From contig NW_024881276.1 of assembly GCF_018691265.1 (NCBI RefSeq), forward strand, positions 3,534,001 through 3,598,000: a stretch of DNA of 64,000 nt, given 5' to 3'. Shown one piece after another: positions 1-11,393 of the stretch (position 1 is the stretch's first letter; every line of letters begins with the position of its first letter). The DNA is from Tyto alba. Its lineage: Eukaryota > Chordata > Aves > Strigiformes > Tytonidae. The notes under the pieces are model-generated. The model was not told where the DNA came from. It saw nothing but the letters and a program-made list of their open reading frames with translations, and ran no database searches. The position numbers and the translations under genes were made by a program.

Positions 1-37
1 GTACTCTTAACACTGATGCTTTAATCTGAATTTAGAA

Positions 38-312
38 TAGAATCATAGACATAGAATCATAGAATGCTTTGGGTTGGAAGGGACATTAAAGACCGTCTAG
101 TTCCAATCCCCCTGCCATGGGCAGGGACACCTTCCATGAAACCAGGGTGCTCCCAGCCCCGTCCAACCTGGCCTTGAACCCTTCCAGGGAGGGGGCAGCC
201 ACAGCTGCTCTGGGCACCCTGGGCCAGCGTCCCACCACCCTCATAGTGAAAAACATCTTCCTTACATCCAATATAAATCTTCCCTACTGCCTATCTAGGC
301 AGAGTGATTTTA
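38..312 (-). mobile_element. CR1 LINE, 3' end fragment
   Basis: Avian CR1 3' end in reverse orientation. Octamer-type repeats near 38-65 (AATCATAGA, AGAATCATAGAATG) are followed by the typical GGGTTGGAAGGGAC segment and the antisense of the terminal reverse-transcriptase ORF region. It is 5'-truncated, as most CR1 copies are. The open frames read across it are not host genes. Confidence 0.9.
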
Positions 313-1917
313 GTTTTATACACTTTTTCAACTTCTTAAACTAACTATTCTTTCTCCGGATACTATGATGAGACATTTTACTGGAGACTTTAAAAAAGAT
401 AAGTACTAGTGATCCAGAAGCAAAAAATATTCTCCTGGAATAGCGTATAGGGGAAGAATAACAAGTAAAAAGTAGTCCTTACTTTCTGAGAAGGTTAGAA
501 GTAACACTAGACAAAATGGAGACTTCCTTTTCTCTTATTTGTAAACACCTGAAAGATTATTTTGCCCTTATTTTTTTTGGTCTAGAGAAATCATTGTGAT
601 GCCTTTTGTACCTGAAACCTTGTTTCGCATGATTATATAGGTTGTATATATTATTAAGCCAGGCAGAAATTGCAAGATAGTACTCTTGTGTACATGTCCC
701 ACTGGACTGTAAACATAAGCATCATGAAAGATTTTATACCTGAAGATTTCATTGCACTTAATGGGATTGTTGCACCAGGGAGAACCACCTGTTTGGAGGA
801 TGTTCTGAGGGAAAGTGACCTGAGTGATTTTTCAGGTGGGTTTTGTGGAAGAAATACAGATTGCTTCAAGCTGTTCTCATCATGTAACCAGAGAGAAAAC
901 AATATTCTGTTTTGAGAGTATGTGATGTGCATGTTGGTTTCTGAATTGATGTTTTAAGTAAATTGTAATGTTCACTGGACACCTAGAGAAATCAAACTGC
1001 CTCCTTATCTTCATCAAACTTTGTAACTGGCAGTGTCAGTTCTGATCAGCAAAAGCTATTATTTGTGTTCACCTGTCTAGCACTTTTTACAGTCCTCCTT
1101 AATAGGATGTACATGCTCATGTTATCTAGTCTATAAGACCTCTTAAGGACTCCTGCACTTAAAAAGTTAATGTACTGAAGCAATGAACTGAACTTCTATG
1201 CAAAATAACATAGGATGTTGTGATAATATTTTTCCAAAATACCCAGAGGCAGATGACTGTATTGTTGGACTACTACAATGACAGAAATACATCTGATATT
1301 ACTAAGATGCTTTCTACATTAGTGTGTGGTCCAATAGCTTATCTAAATCTTAGAGGACATATTTTTATTATATTTGCTAAATCATTTTGCCCTTCAGGCT
1401 AACCCTTCCCTGTCTTCAAAGACTGAGCAGCAAAGGCCTACGTAAATTCTGACAGAATATGTGAATGGCATCAGAGCATTTGTATTCCATATTAAACTCT
1501 TCTTTTAGATCTCTGAGAGTAAAATTGCATCAATGCATCAAAAGAGTTTGTTTTTTACTGTTTGAGAGCTAGGTTTACTACAGCATGTGTGCTATCCCTT
1601 CCTCACCCACCTACCTCCCTGTTTCTTTTTTAGTTCTGCTTTTTGCTCTCTGTAGATGCTGCCTGTAATTCTGTGCACTGTTTGCACGGTTTGTAGTACA
1701 ACAGTGTTCAACACTCAATTTTTCTCTTAAATACTACCTTGCTAAACATGATAAACAATAATTTATTATGCTATTGTTGTAGCAGTGGGTTTTATCAACT
1801 GCCACCCTCCACAACGTACCATTTCTTACACCAGTGCAGGTGAAAAGAGTGGGTCAGCCATGCCTTCTGTATTTACACAGAAGTGTCACCTGTGCAAAAT
1901 AATCTGCTTATCTTTAG
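313..1917. other. Non-coding 3' flank, no recognisable feature
   Basis: AT-rich unique sequence. Both strands were checked for splice-flanked frames, repeats and RNA genes and nothing was recognised. The frame at 670-915 has no supporting features. Confidence 0.6.
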
Positions 1918-2621
1918 ATAGTGATCTTGAAAGGCTGGAGGAACAGGGTGACAGGAACTTCAGGAAGTTCAGCAAAGAGAAGTGCAAGGTCCTGCACTTG
2001 AGAAGGAACAACCCCAAGCACCAGCACTGGCTTGGGGCTGACCAGGTGGAAAGGAAGCAGCTAGTTGACAAGGCAAAGCTAGCAGACAAGCTGCCCACGA
2101 GCCAGCAATGCACCCTTGCAGCAAAGGCAGCCAATGGCGTCCTGGGGTGCATTCAGCAAAGCTTTGCCAGCACGTAGCAATAGGTGATCCTTCTCCTCTG
2201 CTCAGTACTGGTGAAGCACATCTGGAGTCCTTGATCCAGTTCTGGGGTCCCCAGTACAAGAGACATACAACCATACTGGAGCGAGTCTAGTGCAGGGCCA
2301 CAGAGATGATTAAGGGACTGGAGCACCTTTCACTCAAGGAAAGGCTAAGGGAGCTGGAACTGTTCAGCCTGCAGAGGAGAAGGCTCATGGGGAATCTTAT
2401 CCAGGTGTATAAATACCCAATCTTCTGCTGTGAAGATGATCAAGCAGGGGAACAGGTTGCCCAGAGGGGTTGTGGAGTCTCTGTCCCTGGAGACACTCAA
2501 AACCCAACTGGACATGGTCCTGGGCAACCAGCTGTGGCTGATCCTGCTCTGAGCAAGTGGTTGGACTAGATGACCTCCAAAGATGCTTTCTAGCTTCAGC
2601 CCTTCTGTGATTCTGTGCCGA
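1918..2621 (+). mobile_element. CR1 LINE, 3' fragment with internal deletion
   Basis: Sense-strand CR1 covering the end of the reverse-transcriptase ORF and the 3' UTR. Frames recall CR1 motifs such as LGADQVE, AAKAANGVLGCI and MIKGLEHLS. The copy jumps from the YKY-coding segment (about 2415) almost directly to the final segment (about 2440), so a block is missing, and it ends at TTCTGTGATTCTGTG. It is frameshifted and inactive. Confidence 0.88.
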
Positions 2622-4155
2622 TCTTTGATTTCTCTTCTATCTAAGCAAGGCTGTAAGTCTGAAAACCAAAGTTTCTTTGCTTTTTTTACAGAAGGAGAAA
2701 GAAAGGAAGAGAAACATACCCTCTGACTTCCCTCTTTTTTTCAGGTTTTATTATTCTCTAGGAATGACTGTCTAAGTGTCTTTCCCAGACAATACCTGGG
2801 AGTCTGGAATAAAATTTAAATTTTAACAACTAAAGGAAGATGTCTAAATTGCACTGGTTATAAATTTTGTGACTCCATGGTACATTGTACCTTGTCCTTG
2901 GAGTACAAAATCACGTAGAGGTTTATATAAGCAAGAATTTTAGTCATCACTTTCAAAAGCGTCCTTCAAGCCAGATTGTTCTTCCTTTTCTTAAAAGAGG
3001 CATTTAGTTTTTCTATGAATTTCCCTGTTGCTGCATAAGCAGCACTGGAACAAAGGGTTGCATAAGTTCTCTGTCTTTCAACTCCTTTGGTTTCTCAGCT
3101 TCAAAGAGTCACATCAAAATATCTTGCAACAGAACAAACACCAACTGGATTTTCTTTCAGTGTTCAACAGATATCACATTCTGCCAACTGCCCAGCAGAA
3201 TATGGGAAAATGCTGACAAATTGATCCTTGACATCCCACAGAGTCCGTTGATACTGAGGTAGTTTTACGGGTATGTTGCAAAATATTTTGCTTGGTTTCC
3301 TTAAATACATTTTCACATCAAACCAAATGGTGATGTAAAAGACTGATACATAACATTTGAGGTAAAATCATACCGTTGAATCACATCATTCGGTTGTCTG
3401 AGCTTTGTCTCTTAAAGCTATGCCACTTTGATGCTCCCACTTTCTCCCCATTACCTTGAATTCACTGCCGGGGACAGTTCTTCCACTGAGTCCTATGTCA
3501 ACAGAAGCAGCACCTCAGCCAGGATGCAAACTTTGAAAACAATTCTGATTTGTCTGATTTCAACCCAAGATGTGGAATAACTTCACAGTTGTGGGTTTAA
3601 TCAAAATTAAGAGGAAGTGCAGAATCTCTTCTGACTGCCTCTTTTACCTCTTGTTTTTAATCTACTCCATATTAGCAGTGCTACCTGCTTTAGTCTGGGG
3701 AGTGGTAACCCACTGAGATTTTTCTGATGTGGAGATCTTCTCCAGTACCTGGGCGTTCAAATCCTTTGTGTTGTTGATTGTGATCTAACACCTTCTGCAA
3801 AATAGCATGCAAGAGGCATGAGACATTTGCACGCATTGAGATACCATGAGCGATAACTCCCCTCTCAACCATCTGCTAGACCCTTTATTTACTGCTGCTC
3901 TCTGTACTGAAGTTCAAATATTTTGGAATGAGTGGGGGAAAAATTTCACAAGAAGCCCCCCAACTCAGCTTTAGTTTTTTTATGAACAACATCTGCAGAA
4001 TATGATAGGAAGCAAAAACATCTGTTTCCAGTGGCTTTTCTATATTGTGCCTTTCTAGTGATGCATACACAAACCTGAAACCAGGCTATTTTTGGTGTTC
4101 TCTACTTTTTATTATGTAAAAAGCCCTGAGGAAACTCAGTACACAAAGATATATA
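2622..4155. other. Non-coding flank, no recognisable feature
   Basis: Unique AT-rich DNA with short homopurine patches near 2690-2715. No splice-flanked open frame, RNA gene or repeat was recognised. Confidence 0.55.
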
Positions 4156-4456
<301 letters not shown>

Positions 4457-6944
4457 AATCTTGGAACAGGTATTAGTAGGCCCACAGTAAGCCTGATACA
4501 GCTTCACAACTTCTGGATGAAGGATCAATTGGATGGAAATTAAGATTGAGGTCTTGGCTACCTAATGAGGTAGAAATCCTGAAAGACATCCATTTTCTAG
4601 GAGTAACACCATTGAACATGGCAAGATTTACTGTAAAGTAGAGGCAGATTTTTGCGTGTATCAATTAGTTTCTTCTGGCCTATGTGGATTTAACGCATTG
4701 GAAATGTGGTCGTTTGCCTAGCAGACTGGTGTGCCTGGTTCTACTGTCCTGGACTGTGTTTCACTTGGATATCCAAGAGATGCTGGGCAACACCTCTGCC
4801 ACCTGGTAAGTGGTTGTGGTCTCCCACTGCTTCTATGAATGCATTTAAGTGGTGGTAGAATTAACATTTGAAAATCCACCCTTTAAGAATTTCAGGTGAA
4901 AAGCATTATTTACTGTTATCATTGACCAAACATAGCCTTGAAATTTAGGCCTTCCTGCGCATGCAAAATTGAAATTTTCCCTTCATCTTGCCAGGGGGAG
5001 TGAGTGACTCTCCCCTCACCCTGTCCCTGCTTAAACTTATAGCTCAACAGTTAGAGCACTGTGTCAGAGGACATGTAGATGTCAGGCTCTTACTGCTCTT
5101 CTTTTTAGTAAGAAGGACCTCCTATACTCATTAGAAGCCATAGTGCATTTGTGTATGCTGTTCTCCAACCTTCTTTTGAAGCTCAACTGTCACAAAAATA
5201 AAACTCTTCGAGCCTGGCTGGCTCAAAGGGGTAAGAGGATACATGGCTCTGCAGCCCGGAGACACACATGCCCACCAAAAGGGGAGATGATCCTTTTTCC
5301 ATGGACCTCACCACACTAAAGAGTCCCTGGACAAAGCAGAACTGTTTGTGCCAGGACACAGCCGTGTAGGTAATACATGTCCCTCTCCATTTTAATATTA
5401 GTGACTTTAAGCTCTTCCTCAGTTAAGAGGTACACCAAGGACAGTTTTGGGGGAGTCATATGCCTTGTATGAATATCTGGGCTTCTGCAAGTTTGTTAGG
5501 GATACCTCATCCTTTAAGGGGATTGTGCTGAAATGTCTCCTCTTATTTATATAATTACCTAGTAGAGCAGAGAGTTAATGTTAGGATATAGCTCACTCTG
5601 TCGCTTGACCTTACAAAACCTATTGCCTATGATTTACCAACGCATCTTGTTTTCTTATTAAAAAGCTGAAACTGATTATATTCTTCCCTTTAATAAACTT
5701 CCAAGAACACAGAGATAGAGGCTACTTTTTAACAGAAGTCTTTTGCAGAGCAATACAGAGCAGGAAAACATTTCTCAAAAAATGGTGATCCTTTGGACAT
5801 ATTGATACAAGGAAAACAGAGAGTGAGAAAACAAATTGTTCCTCTTCTATTCTCTATAATTATAATGTTATATAATTCATAAAGGTAAAGATATTCCTTC
5901 AGCCCCTCTTCTGATAAAATTTTCAGCCTGCCTAAATATATATGAAGAGATTTATTTCAATATGGTGTATATTGTTTCTTTCCCACACTTACCCTCTAAG
6001 ACTAGGAAACCCGAAGCTCCAGCCGCAGAGCAGGTAGACATGAATCCTATCACTAATTCCAGTTTAGATTTGAAAAAGAAGTGGTGTTATTTCACTAGGA
6101 AAGAGACACACAAGCTCCTTAATCTTCAACCTGTGGTGGACCATCCTCTGCAGGACGTGGAGGGAAGCCAGGCTCTGCTCCCGCCTGCACCCCCAGCCCT
6201 GATGCACCCAGGTGAGGAGGAAAGATGAACCCCAAACAGCTCCTGCCTCTTGTGTTGCAAGTTTGGGGCTCCTCTCCAAGCTTGCCACATGGCAAGCGTG
6301 GATGCACGCAGGGATCAGTGATTGCTCAGGGTGAGTGCACGCTTGCTGTTTCGCATCCACAGAACCTTGTGCCAGCAGTTGCCAGCAAGAAACTGAGCAG
6401 GATCAAGCTCACAAATGGTAAGGGTTATGAGAAGTCTCCAGGAGAGGATGAGTTACTACTGCATTACTTCTCTTATTGCATAATACCATTCTTTCAGCCA
6501 CTAGATTAGCTGGTGATATATGTCTACTTAGTGACAAAAGGTCAGTTAAGGTTGTGTTTTCCCACAGAAAAAGCTGACTGTTTGTTCGTGATATTTTGAC
6601 AAGTTTAGACCTGCGTGGCTTCTCCAAAAGAAAAAAAAGATTGTATCTAGTCGAGTCTTTCAAGCATTCAGTGAGTGTGATCCTCTGTTTTCATCCTTGC
6701 AGCTCATGTCGTTTTCAGGAAAAGGGAAAAGCAAAATAATGTTTTGCATAGCTGAGTTTAGTGACTGTAAAAATGTAAGCCGCCAAAAAAAAAAAAAAGC
6801 AAGGATGGTTTTGGAAGCTTTTATGAGTACTACAAGAAAATTCTAGGGTCATTGCAAAAGAAGCAACCATTTTCTGCTTGAAATTATGCATTTGATAATT
6901 GTCCAAAACATATTTCAAAAGAAATTGAAAAACATTAATGTAAT
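4457..6944. other. Non-coding flank with a possible tRNA-like relic
   Basis: Mostly unique sequence. One stretch (5032-5103) resembles a degenerate tRNA and is listed separately. A 14-base A-run lies near 6785-6798. No gene was recognised. Confidence 0.5.
5032..5103 (+). ncRNA. Possible degenerate tRNA-like or tRNA-derived SINE relic
   Basis: TATAGCTCAACAGTTAGAGC is close to the D-arm/A-box consensus of eukaryotic tRNAs (TAGCTCAGTNGGTAGAGCA). A weak B-box-like segment lies about 45 bases later (GTCAGGCTCTT). The stems do not pair well, so this would be a relic and not a working tRNA. Confidence 0.2.
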
Positions 6945-6991
6945 AAAAAAAAAAAAAGGGGGGGGGAAAGGCGGGGCGGGGGGGGTGGGAA
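6944..6991 (+). repeat. Poly(A) run followed by G-rich tract
   Basis: About 14 A residues are followed by several runs of at least three G separated by A, C or T (6958-6989). Four or more G-runs within about 33 bases fit the G-quadruplex pattern. No gene promoter is visible next to it. Confidence 0.8.
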
Positions 6992-7471
6992 GCAGAAGTT
7001 GCAAGACTGGCTTCAACAAGTCCTGTTTACTTGTTTAAAAAAAAAATCATGTGATTTCCTCCTAATCTTCCTCTCACTGAAAACCACACATCAAAAGCAA
7101 AGCAAACAGTATAGATGCTCAATCTATCAATGTAAATTGGCTCTGCACTGGTATAGCTAGCACATAAATTGCATGAAGAATAAATACACAGTCTGTTTTT
7201 TCTGATGTTGAGAAAATACAGTTCAATTAGTCTGGACTACCATATGATGCAGTTCATCCTTTCTGTAGACTACAATTAGGAACAAGATGTAGCATCTGGG
7301 GGACTCATGTCTTTGAAGAACATGACAACTTTTGACTAAATAAGAAGGAAGATGTGAAAGTTGCCGTGTACCCTTCTTCTCACTGTGGGGAGTCAAACAG
7401 GCTTTTTCCTCCCTGGCCATTTAATTTACTCATTTGTAGCTGGGATTGCATGAATCACTGCAAACCTGCTC
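6992..7471. other. Non-coding spacer
   Basis: Unique sequence between the G-rich tract and the pentanucleotide satellite. Nothing recognised. Confidence 0.5.
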
Positions 7472-7473
7472 TG

Positions 7474-7797
7474 AGAGAGGAGAGGAGAGGAGAGGAGAGG
7501 AGAGGAGAGGAGAGGAGAGGAGAGGAGAGGAGAGGAGAGGAGAGGAGAGGAGAGGAGAGGAGAGGAGAGGAGAGGAGAGGAGAGGAGAGGAGAGGAGAGG
7601 AGAGGAGAGGAGAGGAGAGGAGAGGAGAGGAGAGGAGAGGAGAGGAGAGGAGAGGAGAGGAGAGGAGAGGAGAGGAGAGGAGAGGAGAGGAGAGGAGAGG
7701 AGAGGAGAGGAGAGGAGAGGAGAGGAGAGGAGAGGAGAGGAGAGGAGAGGAGAGGAGAGGAGAGGAGAGGAGAGGAGAGGAGAGGAGAGGAGAGGAG
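7474..7797. repeat. Pure GAGAG pentanucleotide satellite
   Basis: About 65 consecutive copies of the 5-bp unit GAGAG (AGAGG in another phase) with almost no sequence variation over 324 bp, all purine on the plus strand. Because 5 and 3 are coprime, every reading frame is open and encodes a repeated Arg-Gly-Glu-Glu-Arg-type peptide, or Leu/Ser/Pro on the other strand. These frames are not genes. Confidence 0.98.
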
Positions 7798-10715
7798 CGT
7801 GGACAGAAGAAAAAGTGATAACAAAATGATGGAGAATGGCAGATAGGTGATTAGGGAAGCCTCACATTATTCTCCTTCCAACTTGTCACTGTTTTTGACA
7901 GTAGTTGAAAGCAGCAAGCCAGCCTACTGTTCTGTTCAGTAAACCATATGGAGTCAAGGCTCTTGAATTTTGCCACAGGGTGGCCCAACACTCTCCTTCA
8001 AAATTATCATTAGGCCAAGAGGCAAAGATGCATGAGAAAACTACATATATAGTGTGAAGAAAATGCCTTTTACTTGAACAGAAAGGTAATATGCAGCATT
8101 TCATCACAGTCGTAGAAGCCTGAAAGGCTTGGGACCAAAGTAATGTCTTGGCAAGTCTCTAACCTCTGTAAGCTAAAGTTATTGTTTCTGTCAATATGTC
8201 ATAAAGGGTAAACCAATCCTTATATAAAGTTGAGGTGATGGGTTATAAAGCATAACTGAAGAACTGTGTTCTTGAAGGTATCTGGCTTACTAATATTCCT
8301 CTGACGTGCCAGATCCATCCAAGCCCTCTTAGATTTGGTGTAGAAAGCATACAATCATATTTTCATAAAGACATTTTGTTCCACCCTTCAGACGTTTCAT
8401 CTGGGTCCAGCTTGTCACACTCTGACAGATCTTCTAATTGATCTTTTACTGAGTGGGGATTCAGCACAAAGCCTCAGTGTGCCCAGGAGCGCTGGCTCCC
8501 AGCTCTTCACGCCAGGAGCTGGGGCAGAAGGTGTCATGGGCACCAGGTATCCGTCCTGGGGAAGCATTGCCTGGCTTGGCTGAGGGCTACCAGGGTCTAC
8601 ATCTCATCAGAGATGGGCTACAGCAGGCAGCAGGAGAGCAGAGCTCAGGGACATGCTTGTGTTCCCCCCGTGCCCCCAACACTCACAAGTGATGAGTGTC
8701 ACCAATCCGATATGTGTCTTGTACCGTGTTTGATAGAATCATCAACAGGGGCAGGACTTTTCCTGTTGCTTAAATTGTGTTCTTCACCATTCCGTAGATA
8801 TTTTTCTAGACTTCTCCAAGAATGGTAGTGGAGTTTTTTGAAAAAAATGCTTTGTTTCGAATTTCAATCGTTTCCTGTGTTTTACTTTCTTCATAGCGGG
8901 AAGTTTTAAAATAAATATTTGAGATCCGTGGATGTTTATTTTTTTTAATTCTAGTGTGTTATATACAATGTGTATATGGTTCTATACAGACAGAAAAAGA
9001 ACCTTTAAGTCTATAAACTATAATACAAGATATAATTTGTACTAAAAACTTAAATAACTATAACATTTCAGTTCAGGAATGATGCTTAAACAGCACACTT
9101 CAACATGACTTTCTTCTTTTCTTTACACAATAGAATTTCAGGAAAATATACTAAAACATTGTGAATTCAGACAGAAAAGTATTTGCTCAAAAGAAAGTGG
9201 TTTAATTAATGTATCTAACAGGCTCTGTAGACAACCATAGGTATGAGTGGTTCATACATGAAGTAACTAAGCAATACATTTGCTTCTCACTTTATTGTTC
9301 AAGTCATTACTGGATCAGATGCTTATCTGTTGTAAATCTCTGTAACTTCTTTGGTTCTCATGCAATAATGCCAACTTTATATCAGATGAGAAGACCTGAG
9401 CTGAGATAGATTCTTCTCATCAAATGATACGCAGCTTCTATTAGTTTAAAATCCATTGCATTCTTACGGTGCTATTGAAACTTTGCATGGTTACCTTTAT
9501 TAGAAATTTCCAGAAATGTAGGGTGTACAAAAGGCCCCCAAAAACTTGCACACATCTGTTTTAGAAATGAAAAAACAGAAATGTTTTCAGGATTATGGGA
9601 AATTCTTTGTTAGCATGTTAATCTAATCTAATCTGCAAAAAAAACCTCGGGCAGTGTGCCTCAACTATCCTTCCAGTTAAATTTCCCAGTTATTGACCAG
9701 AAACTTTCTGGATTTTTCCTTATACAGCAAACTGGGTCACTTAGAAACAAATTTTGAGACGATGATCCATGTTACTCTTTACTATTCGCAAAGAGGTCTG
9801 GAGCTGTATTTTTTTAAGCACTGAATTAAAAATATTTTAGTAATCACTGTAATTTTCTGATATTTCCAAGTTACACTACAATGAAGCTATGCAATTGGCA
9901 AAGTTTAGTCAACTGATAAAGTAATTTAATGACTGAGTGTTATCCGGGTAAATAACTGGACCTAATTCAACATATAATCACAATATATCTACAAGACCTT
10001 ACCCATGTCATAGATGCTTTTAGCAATTAAACTTTTTTACAAAATTTTCTTTTAAATAGCATGTATCCTAAGTGATATAGGAAAACTCAGAATAGTCAAG
10101 ATTTTTTTTTTTCAGACAGCTAATTGCATAGTGCATTGCATTTTAAATTTAATTTAAAATTGAACATATTTTAAAAGATGGTTTGTTTATAAAACTTTAG
10201 AACATAGTTTGAGATCAAGAGCTTGGTATATGCAATATAAATAAGAAGTCCTAATTTTGGTCTAGAGCTGCTGATTGCACTGAAAAATGGCCTGAAATAA
10301 ATGCAACTTGGTTAAACATAAATATTGTTCAAAAGGAACCTCAGCTTTCTAGAAAAATTTGCATAGTCATACAAAGACCATAAGATACTGAGGAGCTGAC
10401 CTCAGAGGAGGCCCCTGAAGCCCCACGGTTCTGGAGGAAACTGCCTGCACAGCACTACTTGTAGGATAAAATGTGACTCAATACTGTGTATCCTCACTAT
10501 TCTGTTCTCAGACATGGGGCTTATTCTGTCTCTTTATGAAAACTTTGATGTTTTCATAAACATGCAGCACGAAGTTTCACTGTGGGAGAAGCAGCTTACA
10601 AAAGCAAGCACTTCCAAGTCTAAGGAGGGCTTGTAAAGCAGCACCCTGTGATTGTGAAAATTAGCAATATATGTTTTGGTCTTTGTAAGACAGAGACCAT
10701 TAGCAGAAATATCCC
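7798..10715. other. Non-coding 3' flank of CRLF2
   Basis: AT-rich unique DNA, with a slightly GC-richer patch at about 8450-8700 that I cannot assign. No splice-flanked coding frame or repeat family was recognised. Confidence 0.5.
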
Positions 10716-10721
10716 TTTATT
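10716..10721 (-). terminator. CRLF2: Candidate poly(A) signal of CRLF2
   Basis: AATAAA on the minus strand, about 400 nt after the stop codon at 11121. It is the first canonical hexamer I found downstream of the stop, giving a 3' UTR of about 0.4 kb. RNA data would be needed to exclude use of a more distal site. Confidence 0.45.
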
Positions 10722-11120
10722 TTCTCTCTTCATTTGGGAAGAGTGACAGTGTAGTTTTCACTGCTATACATACTCCATAAGAGCCAGAACTGGGTCTCGG
10801 ATCTGCGAACACATATTGTGGAGGAGCTCTTGTTCTCTCTTGCCAATAGCAGGAAAATGGAGCTCCGTTTAGGTTTAGAGATAAAGCCTAATTAGAAAAA
10901 CAAATTTTAACTCTATAAATTCTCAGGAGTTTGTTTCAAACACTGAGCCTGACCAGGTGATCACAAGTGTTGGGAAAGTACAGATCTGAAACCAGACAAC
11001 ACAGTCTGGTGTCTTTCTCGGAGTTAATCTACTCATGGCAAGCTTTTCCATTCAGCCCCTCCCCTAAACTCATCAGGAGCTTTTATGTAATCTCCTAACA
11101 CCTTCTCAATTATGCAGACT

Positions 11121-11393
11121 TTATAACATGACATACATGTCATCATTCATTAAAATCTGGAATCCAGCAAAAGAAGCTATAGTATTTGATGTTGGCATCA
11201 GGCAGGCAATCTGAGCTGCTTTGGGGTCACTATTTTCAGCTGCCCCCGAAAAAGTGAAGATTTTTTCCTGAGGTCCCTGTTTGTCACTGTTCTTCTCATC
11301 TTCTTGCTCGCTTTCTGCCTCAATGATGCACTCTGGCTCTTCATATTCTCGCTTGTTTTGCACCACTGCATGATCAGCTTTGTCTATCCATTC
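11121..11393 (-). CDS. CRLF2: CRLF2 exon 8: cytoplasmic tail and stop
   Basis: Residues 288-377 plus stop. Acceptor TTTCCTAG|GAA (AG at 11395-11394). It opens EWIDKADHAV (human EWITDTQNVA), continues through an acidic stretch (about 303-325) and ends FAGFQILMNDDMYVML. Tyrosines at 304 and 374; Y374 lies in the C-terminal MNDxxYVxL motif and corresponds to the single conserved tail tyrosine of mammalian CRLF2. Confidence 0.95.
   Translation of the reverse strand, partial: EWIDKADHAVVQNKREYEEPECIIEAESEQEDEKNSDKQGPQEKIFTFSGAAENSDPKAAQIACLMPTSNTIASFAGFQILMNDDMYVML

Noticed and set aside
7354..7829. Long Arg/Glu/Gly-rich and Leu/Ser/Pro-rich open frames on both strands
   Set aside because: Direct translations of the GAGAG satellite; a 5-bp unit without stops is open in every frame.
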